This document shows, piece by piece, positions 30,608 to 39,445 of a stretch of DNA of 53,304 bases. Below the pieces are notes generated by a model. The model was not told the DNA's origin. It did no database searches and saw only the letters and a program-made list of their open reading frames with translations. The DNA comes from Hyphomonadaceae bacterium. Lineage in GTDB: Bacteria; Pseudomonadota; Alphaproteobacteria; Caulobacterales; Aquidulcibacteraceae. The DNA lies in contig JAIELK010000028.1 of the NCBI GenBank assembly GCA_019753175.1, positions 1 through 53,304 of the forward strand, given 5' to 3'. Position 1 is the stretch's first letter. Each line of letters begins with the position of its first letter. Position numbers and translations under genes: made by a program.

Positions 30608-32211
30608 TTCGCCCCCTCTTCCAACAGCCGCCGCGCAATCACCATAGCCTGAATCTCGCCCGCGCCCTCGAAAATGTTGAGGATGCGCGCGTCGGCCAGC
30701 ACGCGGCTGATCGGGTACTCGACAGCAAAGCCGTTGCCGCCATGGATTTGCAGGGCGTTGTCAGCCGCAGCCCAAGCGACGCGCGCCGCCAATAGCTTGG
30801 CCATGCCGGCTTCAAGATCACAGCGCTTGCCGCTGTCCTTTCGCCGCGCCGCGAAATAGGTGATCTGCCGCGCCGCCATGATCTCGGCCGCCATCATCGC
30901 GAGCTTGTTGGCGACGCGGGGAAACGCGAAGATTTCCTTGCCGAATTGCTTGCGGTCGAGCGCGTAGCGCAGCCCCAGCTCGAAGGCGTTTTGCGCCACG
31001 CCAATGGCGCGGGCCGCGGTCTGGATGCGCGCGGACTCGAACGTCGCCATTAATTGCTTGAAGCCCTGCCCCTCCAGCCCACCCAACAAGTTCGCCGCAG
31101 CGACTTCGAAACCATCAAAGCCGATCTCGTACTCCTTCATGCCGCGATAACCGATCACTTCGATCTCGCCGCCGCTCATGCCGTCTGCCGGAAACGGATT
31201 GGCGTCATCGCCGCGCGGCTTCGGCGCGAGCAACATCGACAGACCGTTGAAGCCCGTGGTGCTGAGATCGGTGCGCGCCAGCAGCGTCATCAGGTCCGCG
31301 CGCGCGGCGTGCGTGATCCAGGTCTTGTTCCCAGTGACGACGTAGTGATCGCCTTCCTTCACCGCACGGGTGCGCAGCGAACCCAGATCGGAGCCGGTGT
31401 TCGGCTCGGTGAACACGGCGGTCGGCAGAATCTCGGCGCTGGCGATTTTCGGCAGCCAATGTTGCTTTTGCGCGGCCGTACCGCCGATGAGGATCAGTTC
31501 GGCGGCAATTTCGCTGCGCGTGCCAAGCGAGCCCGTTCCGATCCAGCCCCGCGACAATTCCTCAGAAACGACGCACATCGCCATCTTGCCCAGGCCAGCG
31601 CCGCCGAACTCCTCCGGAATCGTCAGCCCGAACACGCCGAGCGCGCCCATCTCACCCAGCACATCGAGCGGGATGAGTTCATCGCGACAGTGCCAACCGT
31701 GCGCCTGCGGGACGATGCGATCATCAGCAAACTTGCGGAACTGATCGCGGATAAGCGAGAGGTCTTCGTCGAGATTGGCGTTCTCGACCGTTGCGCGACC
31801 TTGTGCGTCGCGCAACAAAACTGCGAGCTGCGCTTTCTCTGTTTCCGCCATGCGCACAAGCACAGGCGGCGCCGCGACGCCGAAGTCCGCCGGGCGGATG
31901 GTCTCGACCTGGGTCATCGGCAAGCCGCCGGCAAGCTGAGCGCCGTACTCGGCAGCCAAGAGCTTGGCGAGCAAAGTTTCGATTTCGCCGAGCGCGCCTT
32001 TGTCGTTCAAGGCGCGGGCCCAGTCGCGAACTTCGCGCAGCGTCTCGGCATAGGTCGCGACCCAAGCAAGCCCATGCACGACGTGCTGCTCGCGGTCCAT
32101 GGCCGCGCGATCGCCGGCGACGCGCTCTGCCACCGCAGCGCGGGCCGCGCGCATGTAGGCATCCGCTGCGTCCGCGGCGCGCTCCAGATCCGAAACAATG
32201 TCAGCGGCCAT
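30604..32211 (-). CDS. mcd: Acyl-CoA dehydrogenase, probable methylsuccinyl-CoA dehydrogenase
   Basis: This 535-residue flavoprotein has an extra N-terminal helical region (about 1-150) not found in ordinary acyl-CoA dehydrogenases but present in the Mcd of the EMC pathway, which oxidises (2S)-methylsuccinyl-CoA to mesaconyl-CoA. The dehydrogenase part shows LTIPEEFGGAGLG, FTEPNTGSDLGSLRT, TGNKTWITHAARAD, GYRGMKEYEIGFDGFEV and ALQIHGGNGFAVEYPISR. The start is the ATG before AADIVSD. Ccr and Ecm genes occur 10-14 kb further on, which supports the call. Another branched-chain dehydrogenase is less likely. Confidence 0.85.
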   Translation of the reverse strand: MAADIVSDLERAADAADAYMRAARAAVAERVAGDRAAMDREQHVVHGLAWVATYAETLREVRDWARALNDKGALGEIETLLAKLLAAEYGAQLAGGLPMTQVETIRPADFGVAAPPVLVRMAETEKAQLAVLLRDAQGRATVENANLDEDLSLIRDQFRKFADDRIVPQAHGWHCRDELIPLDVLGEMGALGVFGLTIPEEFGGAGLGKMAMCVVSEELSRGWIGTGSLGTRSEIAAELILIGGTAAQKQHWLPKIASAEILPTAVFTEPNTGSDLGSLRTRAVKEGDHYVVTGNKTWITHAARADLMTLLARTDLSTTGFNGLSMLLAPKPRGDDANPFPADGMSGGEIEVIGYRGMKEYEIGFDGFEVAAANLLGGLEGQGFKQLMATFESARIQTAARAIGVAQNAFELGLRYALDRKQFGKEIFAFPRVANKLAMMAAEIMAARQITYFAARRKDSGKRCDLEAGMAKLLAARVAWAAADNALQIHGGNGFAVEYPISRVLADARILNIFEGAGEIQAMVIARRLLEEGAN

Positions 32212-32264
32212 GTCGTCCCTCTCGCTCCGGAGAGCGTAACCGAGCCTTTCGCAGTTGCGAAGCG

Positions 32265-32954
32265 CTACACCACCGCCCCGAACAAGCGGCCGATCGCCGC
32301 TGTGAGGGCCATGGCGAGCGCGCCCCACACCATCGTGCGGACGATCGCACGCCGCGCGCCTGCCCCACCGGTGCGCGCGGCCGCGAGCCCGAGCAAAGCG
32401 AGGAACACCAGCGACGCCGCCGAAACGATCCACGGCAGCTGCGCCAGCGGCGCCAGCGGCACCACCAGCAGCGGCAGAATTGCGCCGCTGGCGAAAGCGG
32501 CGGCCGAGGTCAGCGCCGCTTGCACCGGCCGCGCCGTGCTGACTTCGGTGATGCCAAGTTCATCGCGCGCATGCGCCTTCAGCGCATCCTTGGCCGTGAG
32601 CTGCTGCGCGACTTGCAGCGCCAGCTCGCGCTCGAGCCCGCGCGCCTGGTAGATTTGCGTCAGCTCTTCCAGTTCGAACTCCGGGTCGGTGGCGAGTTCC
32701 TTGCGCTCGCGCGCGAGATCGGCCTTTTCGGTGTCGGATTGCGAACTGACGGAGACGTACTCGCCCGCCGCCATCGACATCGCCCCGGCGACAAGCGCGG
32801 CGACGCCGGAGATCAGGATCCCGTCGCGTCCCTCGCCCGCCGCAGCGACGCCAACGATCAGGCTGGCGGTCGAGACGATGCCGTCATTGGCCCCGAGCAC
32901 GGCGGCGCGCAGCCAACCGGCGCGCGCGATCAGGTGGCGTTCATAGTGGGACAT
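32265..32954 (-). CDS. VIT1/CCC1 family iron/manganese transporter-like protein
   Basis: This is a membrane protein of 229 residues. The N-terminal helix GWLRAAVLGANDGIVSTASLIVG carries the typical Asp, and AGAMSMAAGEYVSVSSQSD the second conserved helix end, followed by a cytosolic metal-binding helical domain (EREL...ARDELG) and three C-terminal hydrophobic segments. VIT/CCC1 members move Fe2+ or Mn2+ out of the cytosol. The metal is not determined from sequence. It is 54 bp upstream of mcd on the same strand. Confidence 0.88.
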   Translation of the reverse strand: MSHYERHLIARAGWLRAAVLGANDGIVSTASLIVGVAAAGEGRDGILISGVAALVAGAMSMAAGEYVSVSSQSDTEKADLARERKELATDPEFELEELTQIYQARGLERELALQVAQQLTAKDALKAHARDELGITEVSTARPVQAALTSAAAFASGAILPLLVVPLAPLAQLPWIVSAASLVFLALLGLAAARTGGAGARRAIVRTMVWGALAMALTAAIGRLFGAVV

Positions 32955-33311
32955 GATCTCTTCTTTTCGCGGCGGGCCTTCGATGGCAATATGGCGAGGA
33001 TGGAAGACTTAGTCGATGATGACTTCCGGACGATCCCTTCGCGGTGTTCCGCGAGGGGAGAGCGAAGAAGACGACATCGCTTACGCGGACCTGTGAGTCG
33101 AGAAAGCGTCCGTGCGTCGCCTTGGTGCGGCAGCCGAAGCGTCGGCTCTGTCGCCGTGCTGCAAACCAGTTGCTCTCCCGGACGCAAGCCGATTCGCATC
33201 GTTTGAGAGGCGAGACGCGCTATGTCATGGCGGCCTTCGTACGGCTCGGCTATTTCGCAGTTTCAGGCTACGATAGCGGACTTCACAGGACGTTTTACGA
33301 CGAGGCCATAC
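32955..33311. other. 357-bp intergenic region, nothing recognised
   Basis: This lies between the VIT-family and antiporter genes, which are divergent, so both promoters should lie here. The open frames crossing it are Arg-rich and look like composition artefacts. A yybP-ykoY-type or other metal riboswitch was looked for and not recognised. Confidence 0.4.
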
Positions 33312-35051
33312 ATGGGCGATCATGCAGGGTCAGCGCCGCTCGACGTGCTGACGCAGATGCTGGTGTTCCTCGCAGCCACCTGCGTTGTGGTGCCGGCCCT
33401 GCGCAAGGCGCGGCTTTCGGCCGTGATGGGGTTCTTGCTCATCGGCGTGGCGATGGGGCCGCACGTGCTCGGCCGGCTTGCGGACATCTGGCCGATCCTG
33501 TCGCCGTTCCAACTTGAGGACACTCAGCAAACCCAGCTCTTGGGCGAGTTAGGGATTGTGTTCCTGCTGTTCGTGATCGGGCTGGAAGTATCCTGGGAAC
33601 GGCTGTGGGCGCTGCGACGCTACGTGTTCGGCCTTGGCTTGGCGCAAGTGGGCGTGACCAGTCTTGTGATCGCCGTCGCTGCATTGGTCTTTGGCGCTGA
33701 CTTTTCCGTCGCGGCGGTGCTGGGGCTGGCGTTCGCGCTCTCTTCCACGGCGCTGGTGCTGCAATTGCTTCGTGAACGCCGTCAGATTGCGACGCCGGTC
33801 GGCCGCGCCAGCTTCTCTGTGCTGCTCCTGCAGGATCTGATGGTGGTGCCGATCCTGTTCGCGGTGACGGCGCTCAGCGTCGGCGCGCACGCGTTCGCTC
33901 CGAGCCAAGTCGGGCAAGCGCTGCTCACGGCCTTTGGCGCGCTGATCGGCATAGCGGCGATCGGACGATTGGCGCTCAGACCCATGTTCCATTGGGTCGC
34001 CTCCATTGACAGCCGCGAAACCTTCATCGCTGCCGCGCTTCTCACCGCGATCGGCATGTCGCTCGCCGCGAAAGCCTGGGGGCTCCCGATGGCGCTCGGC
34101 GCCTTCCTGGCCGGCATGCTGCTGGCGGAGACCGAATTCCGTCATCAGATCGAGACCGACCTCGAACCGATTAAGGACCTGCTGCTCGGCCTCTTCTTCG
34201 TGACCGTCGGCATGCGCATCGATTTGGGGCTTATATTGAGCCAACCGCTGTTACTGATCGCCGGCACGCTGGGGCTCTTCTTGGTCAAAGTCGCCATCAT
34301 TGCCCCGCTGGCGCGCGCATTCGCAATGCCGTGGCCGCGCGCCATCGAAGTCGCCTTTCTGCTCGGCGGCGCGGGAGAATTCGCGTTCATCGTCGTGGCC
34401 GCAGCCGAACGCGGACAAGTAATCGCGCCAGCCACGGCCGAAACGATGCTCCTGATCGCAGCGCTGTCGTTGTTTCTGACGCCGATGCTGGCGGCGCTGG
34501 GACGGCGGCTTACGCAGGGTTTTGAGAAGGCTGACAGCGTGCTGGCGGCGCAAGACCTCGCTCAATCGCGCGATCACGTCGTCATCGCCGGTGGCGGCCG
34601 CGTTGGGCAGATGCTCGCCGACCTCCTTGACGCTCACGAGATCGCTCATGTCGGCGTCGACGCCGACGCCGCGCTGGTGGGCGACCTCCGCAAACAGGGA
34701 CGTCCGTTCCATTTCGGCGATGCGAGCCGTTCCGAAACGCTCGCCGCGCTCGGCGCCGCGAACGCTGCAGCCATCGTGGTCACCATGGATCGGCCCGACG
34801 CCGTCGAACGCATCGTTGCATTGGCGAAGCGCACATGGCCTGACGTGCCAGTTTATGCGCGCGCGCGCGACGCCAAGCAGGCGCGGCGTCTGCACGAAGC
34901 CGGGGCCGACATGGCAAGCCCCGACTCGGTTGAGGCGGCGCTTCAGCTCGGCGAAGCGTTGCTGAACGGCGTTGGCGTTGCCGATGAGGTGGCGCGCCGC
35001 ACCATCAGCGACCGCCGCGAGAGCGAGCTCGCCAAGGCCATGGCAGAATAA
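33312..35051 (+). CDS. CPA2-family cation:proton antiporter with TrkA-N domain (KefB/KefC-like)
   Basis: This is a protein of 579 residues. The membrane part (about 1-380) has LSAVMGFLLIGVAMGPH, GELGIVFLLFVIGLE, FALSSTALVLQLL, LPMALGAFLAGMLLAETEFRHQIE and FLLGGAGEFAFI, as in K+/H+ antiporters. The C-terminal TrkA-N domain begins HVVIAGGGRVGQMLADLL, a Rossmann fold that binds nucleotide. Glutathione-gated K+ efflux, as in KefB/C, is possible but not shown. The start is the ATG before GDHAGSAP. It is convergent, 1 nt apart, with the Rieske gene. Confidence 0.9.
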   Translation: MGDHAGSAPLDVLTQMLVFLAATCVVVPALRKARLSAVMGFLLIGVAMGPHVLGRLADIWPILSPFQLEDTQQTQLLGELGIVFLLFVIGLEVSWERLWALRRYVFGLGLAQVGVTSLVIAVAALVFGADFSVAAVLGLAFALSSTALVLQLLRERRQIATPVGRASFSVLLLQDLMVVPILFAVTALSVGAHAFAPSQVGQALLTAFGALIGIAAIGRLALRPMFHWVASIDSRETFIAAALLTAIGMSLAAKAWGLPMALGAFLAGMLLAETEFRHQIETDLEPIKDLLLGLFFVTVGMRIDLGLILSQPLLLIAGTLGLFLVKVAIIAPLARAFAMPWPRAIEVAFLLGGAGEFAFIVVAAAERGQVIAPATAETMLLIAALSLFLTPMLAALGRRLTQGFEKADSVLAAQDLAQSRDHVVIAGGGRVGQMLADLLDAHEIAHVGVDADAALVGDLRKQGRPFHFGDASRSETLAALGAANAAAIVVTMDRPDAVERIVALAKRTWPDVPVYARARDAKQARRLHEAGADMASPDSVEAALQLGEALLNGVGVADEVARRTISDRRESELAKAMAE

Positions 35052-35052
35052 C

Positions 35053-36111
35053 CTAACTCATCCATCGCAGCACCGTCGGCTCGATCGGGTTGGCGAAGTC
35101 GCGGCCTTCTTCGCGGCTCTTGGTCCATTCACGCTTGAGCTTCAGATACCATTTCGCCTGCACGTCGATGTCATCGATCCACAACATCGACGGCGAATAC
35201 TTGAGCCCAGAGTTTTGCAGGTCGACCATGCGCCCGTCCTGATCCAGGAACTCGCGCCCGGCCGGGATCAAGATCGGCTTCATCACGTCGAGAAGCGGCG
35301 CGTTCTTCCAGTAGGTCACTTGCGTGATGCGCGTGGAAGTCTCGTTCTCGGGCGTGAGACAGGTGAGCGTGAACAGACGCGACGTTTGGTTTTCCACCAC
35401 CTCCCAGCGAAAACCCGGCAGCATGAAGCAGATCTCGGTCGTCACCGCGCCGCCGAACAGCATGCGATAGGCCCGCGAATTGCCGCTCGGCGCGTGGCGC
35501 TCGATCGCCCAGCCGCGTTCGCGCGGCACGAAGCGTTTTTCCTTGAGCTTCTTGCCGGTGCTGGGCGGGCGCCACCACCATTGATTATGCACGTATGGCA
35601 CGTGCGCTGGGTCCATGAGCCCGACGACAGCGTTGTCCATGGCGGCGGCGAAGATGCGGGTCAATACGAATTTCGGTTCGCGGAAGTCGCCCAGATCGAA
35701 CGCCGGGGGCGGCGGCGGCTCGCCTGCGAACTTCGGATCGGCGGCGACGTAGATCAGCACGACGCCATTGGCTTCGTGGGTCGGAAAGTGGCGCACGCGA
35801 ATGCGGTTTGCTTCGTAGGGCTGGCCCTCGACCAGCGACGGGATTTGCTTGCACACGCCGTCGCGCGCACCGAAGCGCCAGCCGTGATAGGGACACTCGA
35901 CTGTCTGCACGCCATCGGTTTCGACCACACGGCCTGCCGACAGCGGCACGGCGCGGTGCGGGCAGATGTCCCTCAGCGCAAACGCGCGACCCTCGGCGTC
36001 GCGGCCGAGCACCACCGGCTCGCCCAGAATCTCACGGCGGAACATCGCGCCTTGCCTGAGTTCGCGCGCGGTCGCCGCGAAGTACCAGATATCTCGAAGC
36101 AGTTCGGTCAT
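35053..36111 (-). CDS. Rieske-type aromatic ring-hydroxylating oxygenase
   Basis: This 352-residue oxygenase has an N-terminal Rieske domain, ICPHRAVPLSAG (C50, H52) and VECPYHGWRFG (C73, H76), coordinating a 2Fe-2S cluster. The catalytic mononuclear-iron motif follows in MDNAVVGLMDPAHVPYVH, with two His four residues apart. The family includes vanillate O-demethylase and steroid or choline monooxygenases; the substrate is unknown. It overlaps by 4 nt with the small upstream membrane-protein gene. Confidence 0.9.
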   Translation of the reverse strand: MTELLRDIWYFAATARELRQGAMFRREILGEPVVLGRDAEGRAFALRDICPHRAVPLSAGRVVETDGVQTVECPYHGWRFGARDGVCKQIPSLVEGQPYEANRIRVRHFPTHEANGVVLIYVAADPKFAGEPPPPPAFDLGDFREPKFVLTRIFAAAMDNAVVGLMDPAHVPYVHNQWWWRPPSTGKKLKEKRFVPRERGWAIERHAPSGNSRAYRMLFGGAVTTEICFMLPGFRWEVVENQTSRLFTLTCLTPENETSTRITQVTYWKNAPLLDVMKPILIPAGREFLDQDGRMVDLQNSGLKYSPSMLWIDDIDVQAKWYLKLKREWTKSREEGRDFANPIEPTVLRWMS

Positions 36112-36335
36112 TGCTGCGCGTAATACAGGATGGCCGGCAGACCGACAAAGCCCAGCGTCGCCGATGCGACGATGCCGCACAGGCAGAGAAACGCCAGCAC
36201 CCCGCGCCGAACGCGCAAGGCGCGCGGCCGCGCCGGATTGAGCGCCCCGCCGGCAAAGAAAAGCGCGCCCAGCGCGCCGGCCACCACGCCGGCGAGCGCG
36301 GCGAAGTAGAGCAACAGTTGCAGGATCAGGAACAC
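36108..36335 (-). CDS. Small two-helix membrane protein
   Basis: This 75-residue protein has two hydrophobic helices, FLILQLLLYFAALAGVVAGALGALFFAG and LAFLCLCGIVASATLGFVGLPAILYY, separated by a short basic loop (ARPRALRVRRG). It overlaps the Rieske gene start (ATGA), so they are co-translated. No family was recognised; it may anchor or simply accompany the oxygenase. Confidence 0.7.
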   Translation of the reverse strand: MFLILQLLLYFAALAGVVAGALGALFFAGGALNPARPRALRVRRGVLAFLCLCGIVASATLGFVGLPAILYYAQQ

Positions 36336-36351
36336 GGCGTACGTCGCTTCG

Positions 36352-36813
36352 TCACCGCGCCACCACCGTCACGCGGAACACATCCACCGGCGGCTCCGTG
36401 CTCTCCCAGGGCCGGCGCTGCTCCATCACGATCTCGCCCTCGCCGGCCGCGGTGGCGACGAACATCGTCACCTCCCAATGATTGCCGCCGGTGAAACCCG
36501 GCTGCTGCTGGTTCGACGATGTCGGCCCCGACGCTTCACCCGCGCGCTGCACGAACGCCGGCATCTGCGCCGGCGCCCAGATGTAGCCGGCGGTCGGCAC
36601 GCCTGAGAGCTCGATCGCAAAGCGCTGGTTCACACCGACTTCGATGCGTTGACCGGCCTGCTCCTGAGTGATGCGAACGCGCACGTCGCCCGGCGTCGGC
36701 GCCGGCATCTCCCTGTTGGTCAAGGCCGGCCGCTCCATCTCAATTCTGTTGGCTTCAGGCTGCGAGCATGCCGCCGCTGCAAGCGCCGCCGCCACTCCGA
36801 TTCTGCGTATCAT
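36352..36813 (-). CDS. Chagasin-family (I42) protease inhibitor lipoprotein
   Basis: This protein of 153 residues has a lipoprotein signal (ALAAAAC). The mature domain carries the three loops of I42 cysteine-protease inhibitors: GVPTAGYIWAP (first loop), GGNHWEVTMF (second) and RRPWE (third). Chagasin-like proteins block papain-family cysteine proteases; in bacteria they are periplasmic. The start overlaps the M20 peptidase gene stop (ATGA). It is not the known inhibitor type for an M20 metallopeptidase, so the pairing may be regulatory or coincidental. Confidence 0.85.
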   Translation of the reverse strand: MIRRIGVAAALAAAACSQPEANRIEMERPALTNREMPAPTPGDVRVRITQEQAGQRIEVGVNQRFAIELSGVPTAGYIWAPAQMPAFVQRAGEASGPTSSNQQQPGFTGGNHWEVTMFVATAAGEGEIVMEQRRPWESTEPPVDVFRVTVVAR

Positions 36814-38291
36814 TGCATCGCTCCCGCTTCCATCAGTCCGGCGTAGAACCGGATCAGGCGTTCCAGGTTCTCGACCGAAACCCGCTCGTTGTTGCCATGG
36901 ATGGTCTCCAGGTCGTCGCTCGACAGCACCATTGGCGCAAAGCGGTAGACGTTTTCGGCCACGCTTCCGTAATGGCGTGAGTCAGTGCCGCCAAGCACCA
37001 AGCCCGGCGCAACGGCGGCCTCTCCATAACTCGCCTCCGACAGCGCGGCGATCAAGGCGTAGCTCGACGACGTCACGCTCGATGTCGCGCTCGCTTCGCG
37101 CGGCGGCTCGGCCCAATCCAAGGTGACGCCTTCGATGTCGGCGATCCCAGCGCGCGCACGCGCCAGAATGTCGGCGGCGGTGTCGCGCGGATGCAGGCGG
37201 AAATTGATCATCGCCGTCGCTTCGCCCGGCAGCACGTTCGGCCGCACGCCGGCGTTCATCATGGTCGGGGCGACCGTGGTTCCGATCAGCGCCATCGCGG
37301 CGGGGTCCTGGGCGAAGCGCTGTTGCAGCGCTGGACCGAACAGCCATTCGTTCGCCACCGCCGCGCGTGTGGTCAGCGACAGCTCCGGCGCTAAGGCGCG
37401 CATCATCGCGTGCGCCGGGCCGCCGCCGAGCTGGCGTTCGATCCGCATTGAGTGGACGCGATCGACCGCCTCGGCCACCAGCGACACCGCCGTCTCAGGC
37501 GGGGGCATCGACGAGTGGCCGGGCCGGCCGACCGCGCTGACGCGCAGCGTCGCGAACCCCTTTTCGGCAATGCCGATCAGCGCCGTCGGACGCCCCGTCA
37601 GCGGATGACGATCGATGATGGCGAGCCCTTCGTCGATGGCAAACCAAGCCCGCACGCCCCGATCCGCCAGCACTTGCGCCATCGCCTGCGCGCCCTCGCC
37701 GCCGATTTCTTCGTCATGGCCGAAGGCAAACAGGATTGTTCGGGTCGGTCTGCGACCTTGAGCGGCAAGCAACTCCGCCGCTTCGAGGATGGCGACCAGC
37801 GAGCCCTTGTCGTCGATCGCGCCGCGGCCCCACACCGCGCCGTCGCGCACCACGCCGCCAAACGGATCGTCGCTCCAGGCGCCGCGGGTTTCATCGGGAA
37901 CTGGCACCACGTCCTGATGCGCGAGCAGCAGCATCGGCGGCTGCGCAGGATCGCTTCCCTCCCAGACGTAGAGCAGCGACAGAGTGTTCACGAGTTCGCG
38001 TCGCGCCGCGGCGTGAAACGCGGGGTAGGTCTGCTGCATCCAGGCGTGCAATTGCGCAAACGGCGCCGGATCGTCGCCCTCGTTGACGATCGACACGGTG
38101 CGGATGCGGATAGCCGCGCCCAGCCGCGCCGCGGCTGCCTCCGCATCAACGGCGTAGGTTGAAATATCCGGAGGCGTCACAGACGCCAGCAGCGGCGGCG
38201 CGCTGAACGCATAGGTGCGATACCCGACTATGCCGGTGACCGCAGCCACGAGCACAGCCATCGCCGCAAGGATCACGCGAACCATGGGCAT
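36810..38291 (-). CDS. M20 family metallopeptidase (PM20D1/CPS1-like)
   Basis: This 493-residue protein has an N-terminal hydrophobic anchor (VRVILAAMAVLVAAVTGIVG). The dinuclear zinc site motifs are LLLAHQDVVPVP (H125, D127), GRGAIDDKGSLV (D160) and GHDEEIGGEG (E194/E195). Carboxypeptidase Ss1-like and N-acyl amino-acid synthase/hydrolase members have this form, tethered in the membrane with the active site outside. The substrate is not known. It is the first gene of a four-gene run with the I42 inhibitor, small membrane protein and Rieske genes. Confidence 0.9.
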   Translation of the reverse strand: MPMVRVILAAMAVLVAAVTGIVGYRTYAFSAPPLLASVTPPDISTYAVDAEAAAARLGAAIRIRTVSIVNEGDDPAPFAQLHAWMQQTYPAFHAAARRELVNTLSLLYVWEGSDPAQPPMLLLAHQDVVPVPDETRGAWSDDPFGGVVRDGAVWGRGAIDDKGSLVAILEAAELLAAQGRRPTRTILFAFGHDEEIGGEGAQAMAQVLADRGVRAWFAIDEGLAIIDRHPLTGRPTALIGIAEKGFATLRVSAVGRPGHSSMPPPETAVSLVAEAVDRVHSMRIERQLGGGPAHAMMRALAPELSLTTRAAVANEWLFGPALQQRFAQDPAAMALIGTTVAPTMMNAGVRPNVLPGEATAMINFRLHPRDTAADILARARAGIADIEGVTLDWAEPPREASATSSVTSSSYALIAALSEASYGEAAVAPGLVLGGTDSRHYGSVAENVYRFAPMVLSSDDLETIHGNNERVSVENLERLIRFYAGLMEAGAMQ

Positions 38292-38352
38292 ATCCCCCTG
38301 TTCGGGGGATTTGGCCCCGCCGAGGGCCGCGCGTCAACAAATCACGCGCCGC

Positions 38353-38571
38353 TTAGCTTGCTGACTTCGCCTTCCCGCGTTTGGCGACGGTCTTCACCGG
38401 CGCTTTCGCCTTCCGATCGGCAAGTTCAGCGTCAAGCAGCGGCAGCAGCTTTTCGGCCTCTGCCTTCTGCTTGACGGATCCCTGCTCCGCCAAACGCTCT
38501 GCGTTAGCGCGGAGCGTCGCCAACTCCCGGTCGGTGTATGAGCCCAGCCGGTCTTCGATCGGCAGTGTCAC
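38353..38571 (-). CDS. Small Lys/Ala-rich protein coupled to the cold-shock gene
   Basis: This 72-residue frame starts at GTG inside the stop codon of the cold-shock gene (GTGA). The protein is charged and probably helical (RLGSYTDRELATLRANAERL and KAEAEKLLPLLDAELADRKA), with a basic Lys/Ala tail (PVKTVAKRGKAKSAS). No family was recognised. Basic tails of this kind occur in nucleic-acid-associated proteins; the coupling suggests it is made with CspA. Confidence 0.6.
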   Translation of the reverse strand: MTLPIEDRLGSYTDRELATLRANAERLAEQGSVKQKAEAEKLLPLLDAELADRKAKAPVKTVAKRGKAKSAS

Positions 38572-38774
38572 GGGACACGAAGGTTGGTCGCGGAGTCGCG
38601 TCCGCGATTGTCCTTCTCGAGGTCGAACTCGACCTTCTGCCCGTCCATCAGGCTGCGAAGACCCGCGCGCTCGACGGCGGAAATGTGAACGAAAACGTCC
38701 TTGCCGCCCTGATCGGGCGCGATGAATCCAAAGCCCTTTTGCATATTGAAAAACTTCACGGTGCCACTTGCCAT
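38568..38774 (-). CDS. cspA: Cold-shock protein (CspA family)
   Basis: This 68-residue OB-fold protein binds single-stranded RNA/DNA. RNP motifs are visible: GTVKFFNMQKGFGFIAP (RNP1) and KDVFVHISAVERAG (RNP2), then GQKVEFDLEKDNRG. It is probably a nucleic-acid chaperone. Translation of the Lys-rich gene follows from its stop. Several close paralogues are usual in this group, so the copy number in the genome is unknown. Confidence 0.95.
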   Translation of the reverse strand: MASGTVKFFNMQKGFGFIAPDQGGKDVFVHISAVERAGLRSLMDGQKVEFDLEKDNRGRDSATNLRVP

Positions 38775-38941
38775 CGATCTTCTCCGAATGACGGTGCTGT
38801 CCGCCCAGGCCAACCCCGGCGAACTCGAACTCGAAGGAAGACGGGCAATCCGGCGCGGTAGCGGAGGATAAAGCGCGTGACGCGACGAAGAACGAGCCCC
38901 ATGATATCGCGCGCGACACTGGAAGTCCAGGGAAGTCGGAC

Positions 38942-39391
38942 TCAAACTCGAACCAGCTCGGTGTGGCCGAAACTCTTGCTGTAGTCGAGGATCGAGATCA
39001 CCTCGGGCTCGATGCGGAAGAACGCCATCTCCGCACCCTGCATGTCGGCAGCGTATTGCTGCACCTGCGGAAACTTGGCGAGCATCAGACCCATCGCCTT
39101 TTCGAGTTCCGCCGGCGCCTCCACTTTTCGCGCGCGCCCGCCGATCGACAGCCCCTTGATCTCGCTCCAGGTCGCATAGGGCAAATTGATCGTCGCCGAC
39201 ATGCGGGCGTCGCGCAAAAGATTTACCGCCTTCTGCGACTTCACCCAAGTTCCGAAATAGATGGACAAACCGTCATTGACGTAGCTGACCGTCGTCGCCT
39301 GCGGATAGCCGTCCTCGCGATTGGTGGCGATGGTGATGTCGTCGGCCTGGTCGATGATCGATTGGATGAGGTGTCGCTGGGCGTCGTTCAT
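38942..39391 (-). CDS. Pyridoxamine 5'-phosphate oxidase family protein
   Basis: This 149-residue split-beta-barrel flavin- or F420-binding protein shows ITIATNREDGYPQATTVSYVNDGLSIYFGT (read as TNREDGYPQATTVSYV), SQKAVNLLRDARMSATI and a C-terminal FRIEPEVISILDYSKSFGHT. It lacks the full PdxH length. The cofactor and substrate cannot be told. Confidence 0.85.
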   Translation of the reverse strand: MNDAQRHLIQSIIDQADDITIATNREDGYPQATTVSYVNDGLSIYFGTWVKSQKAVNLLRDARMSATINLPYATWSEIKGLSIGGRARKVEAPAELEKAMGLMLAKFPQVQQYAADMQGAEMAFFRIEPEVISILDYSKSFGHTELVRV

Positions 39392-39445
39392 GGTGCGGCT
39401 CCCGCGCTTGTCTACAATGCGCCCGTTCGCTTGCTTTGCGTTCGC

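Noticed and set aside
31054-32652. A 532-codon plus-strand frame over mcd and the VIT gene
   Set aside because: It is antisense to two well-supported genes.
32955-33311. Metal riboswitch upstream of the VIT or antiporter gene
   Set aside because: No yybP-ykoY or Mg-box core could be recognised by eye.
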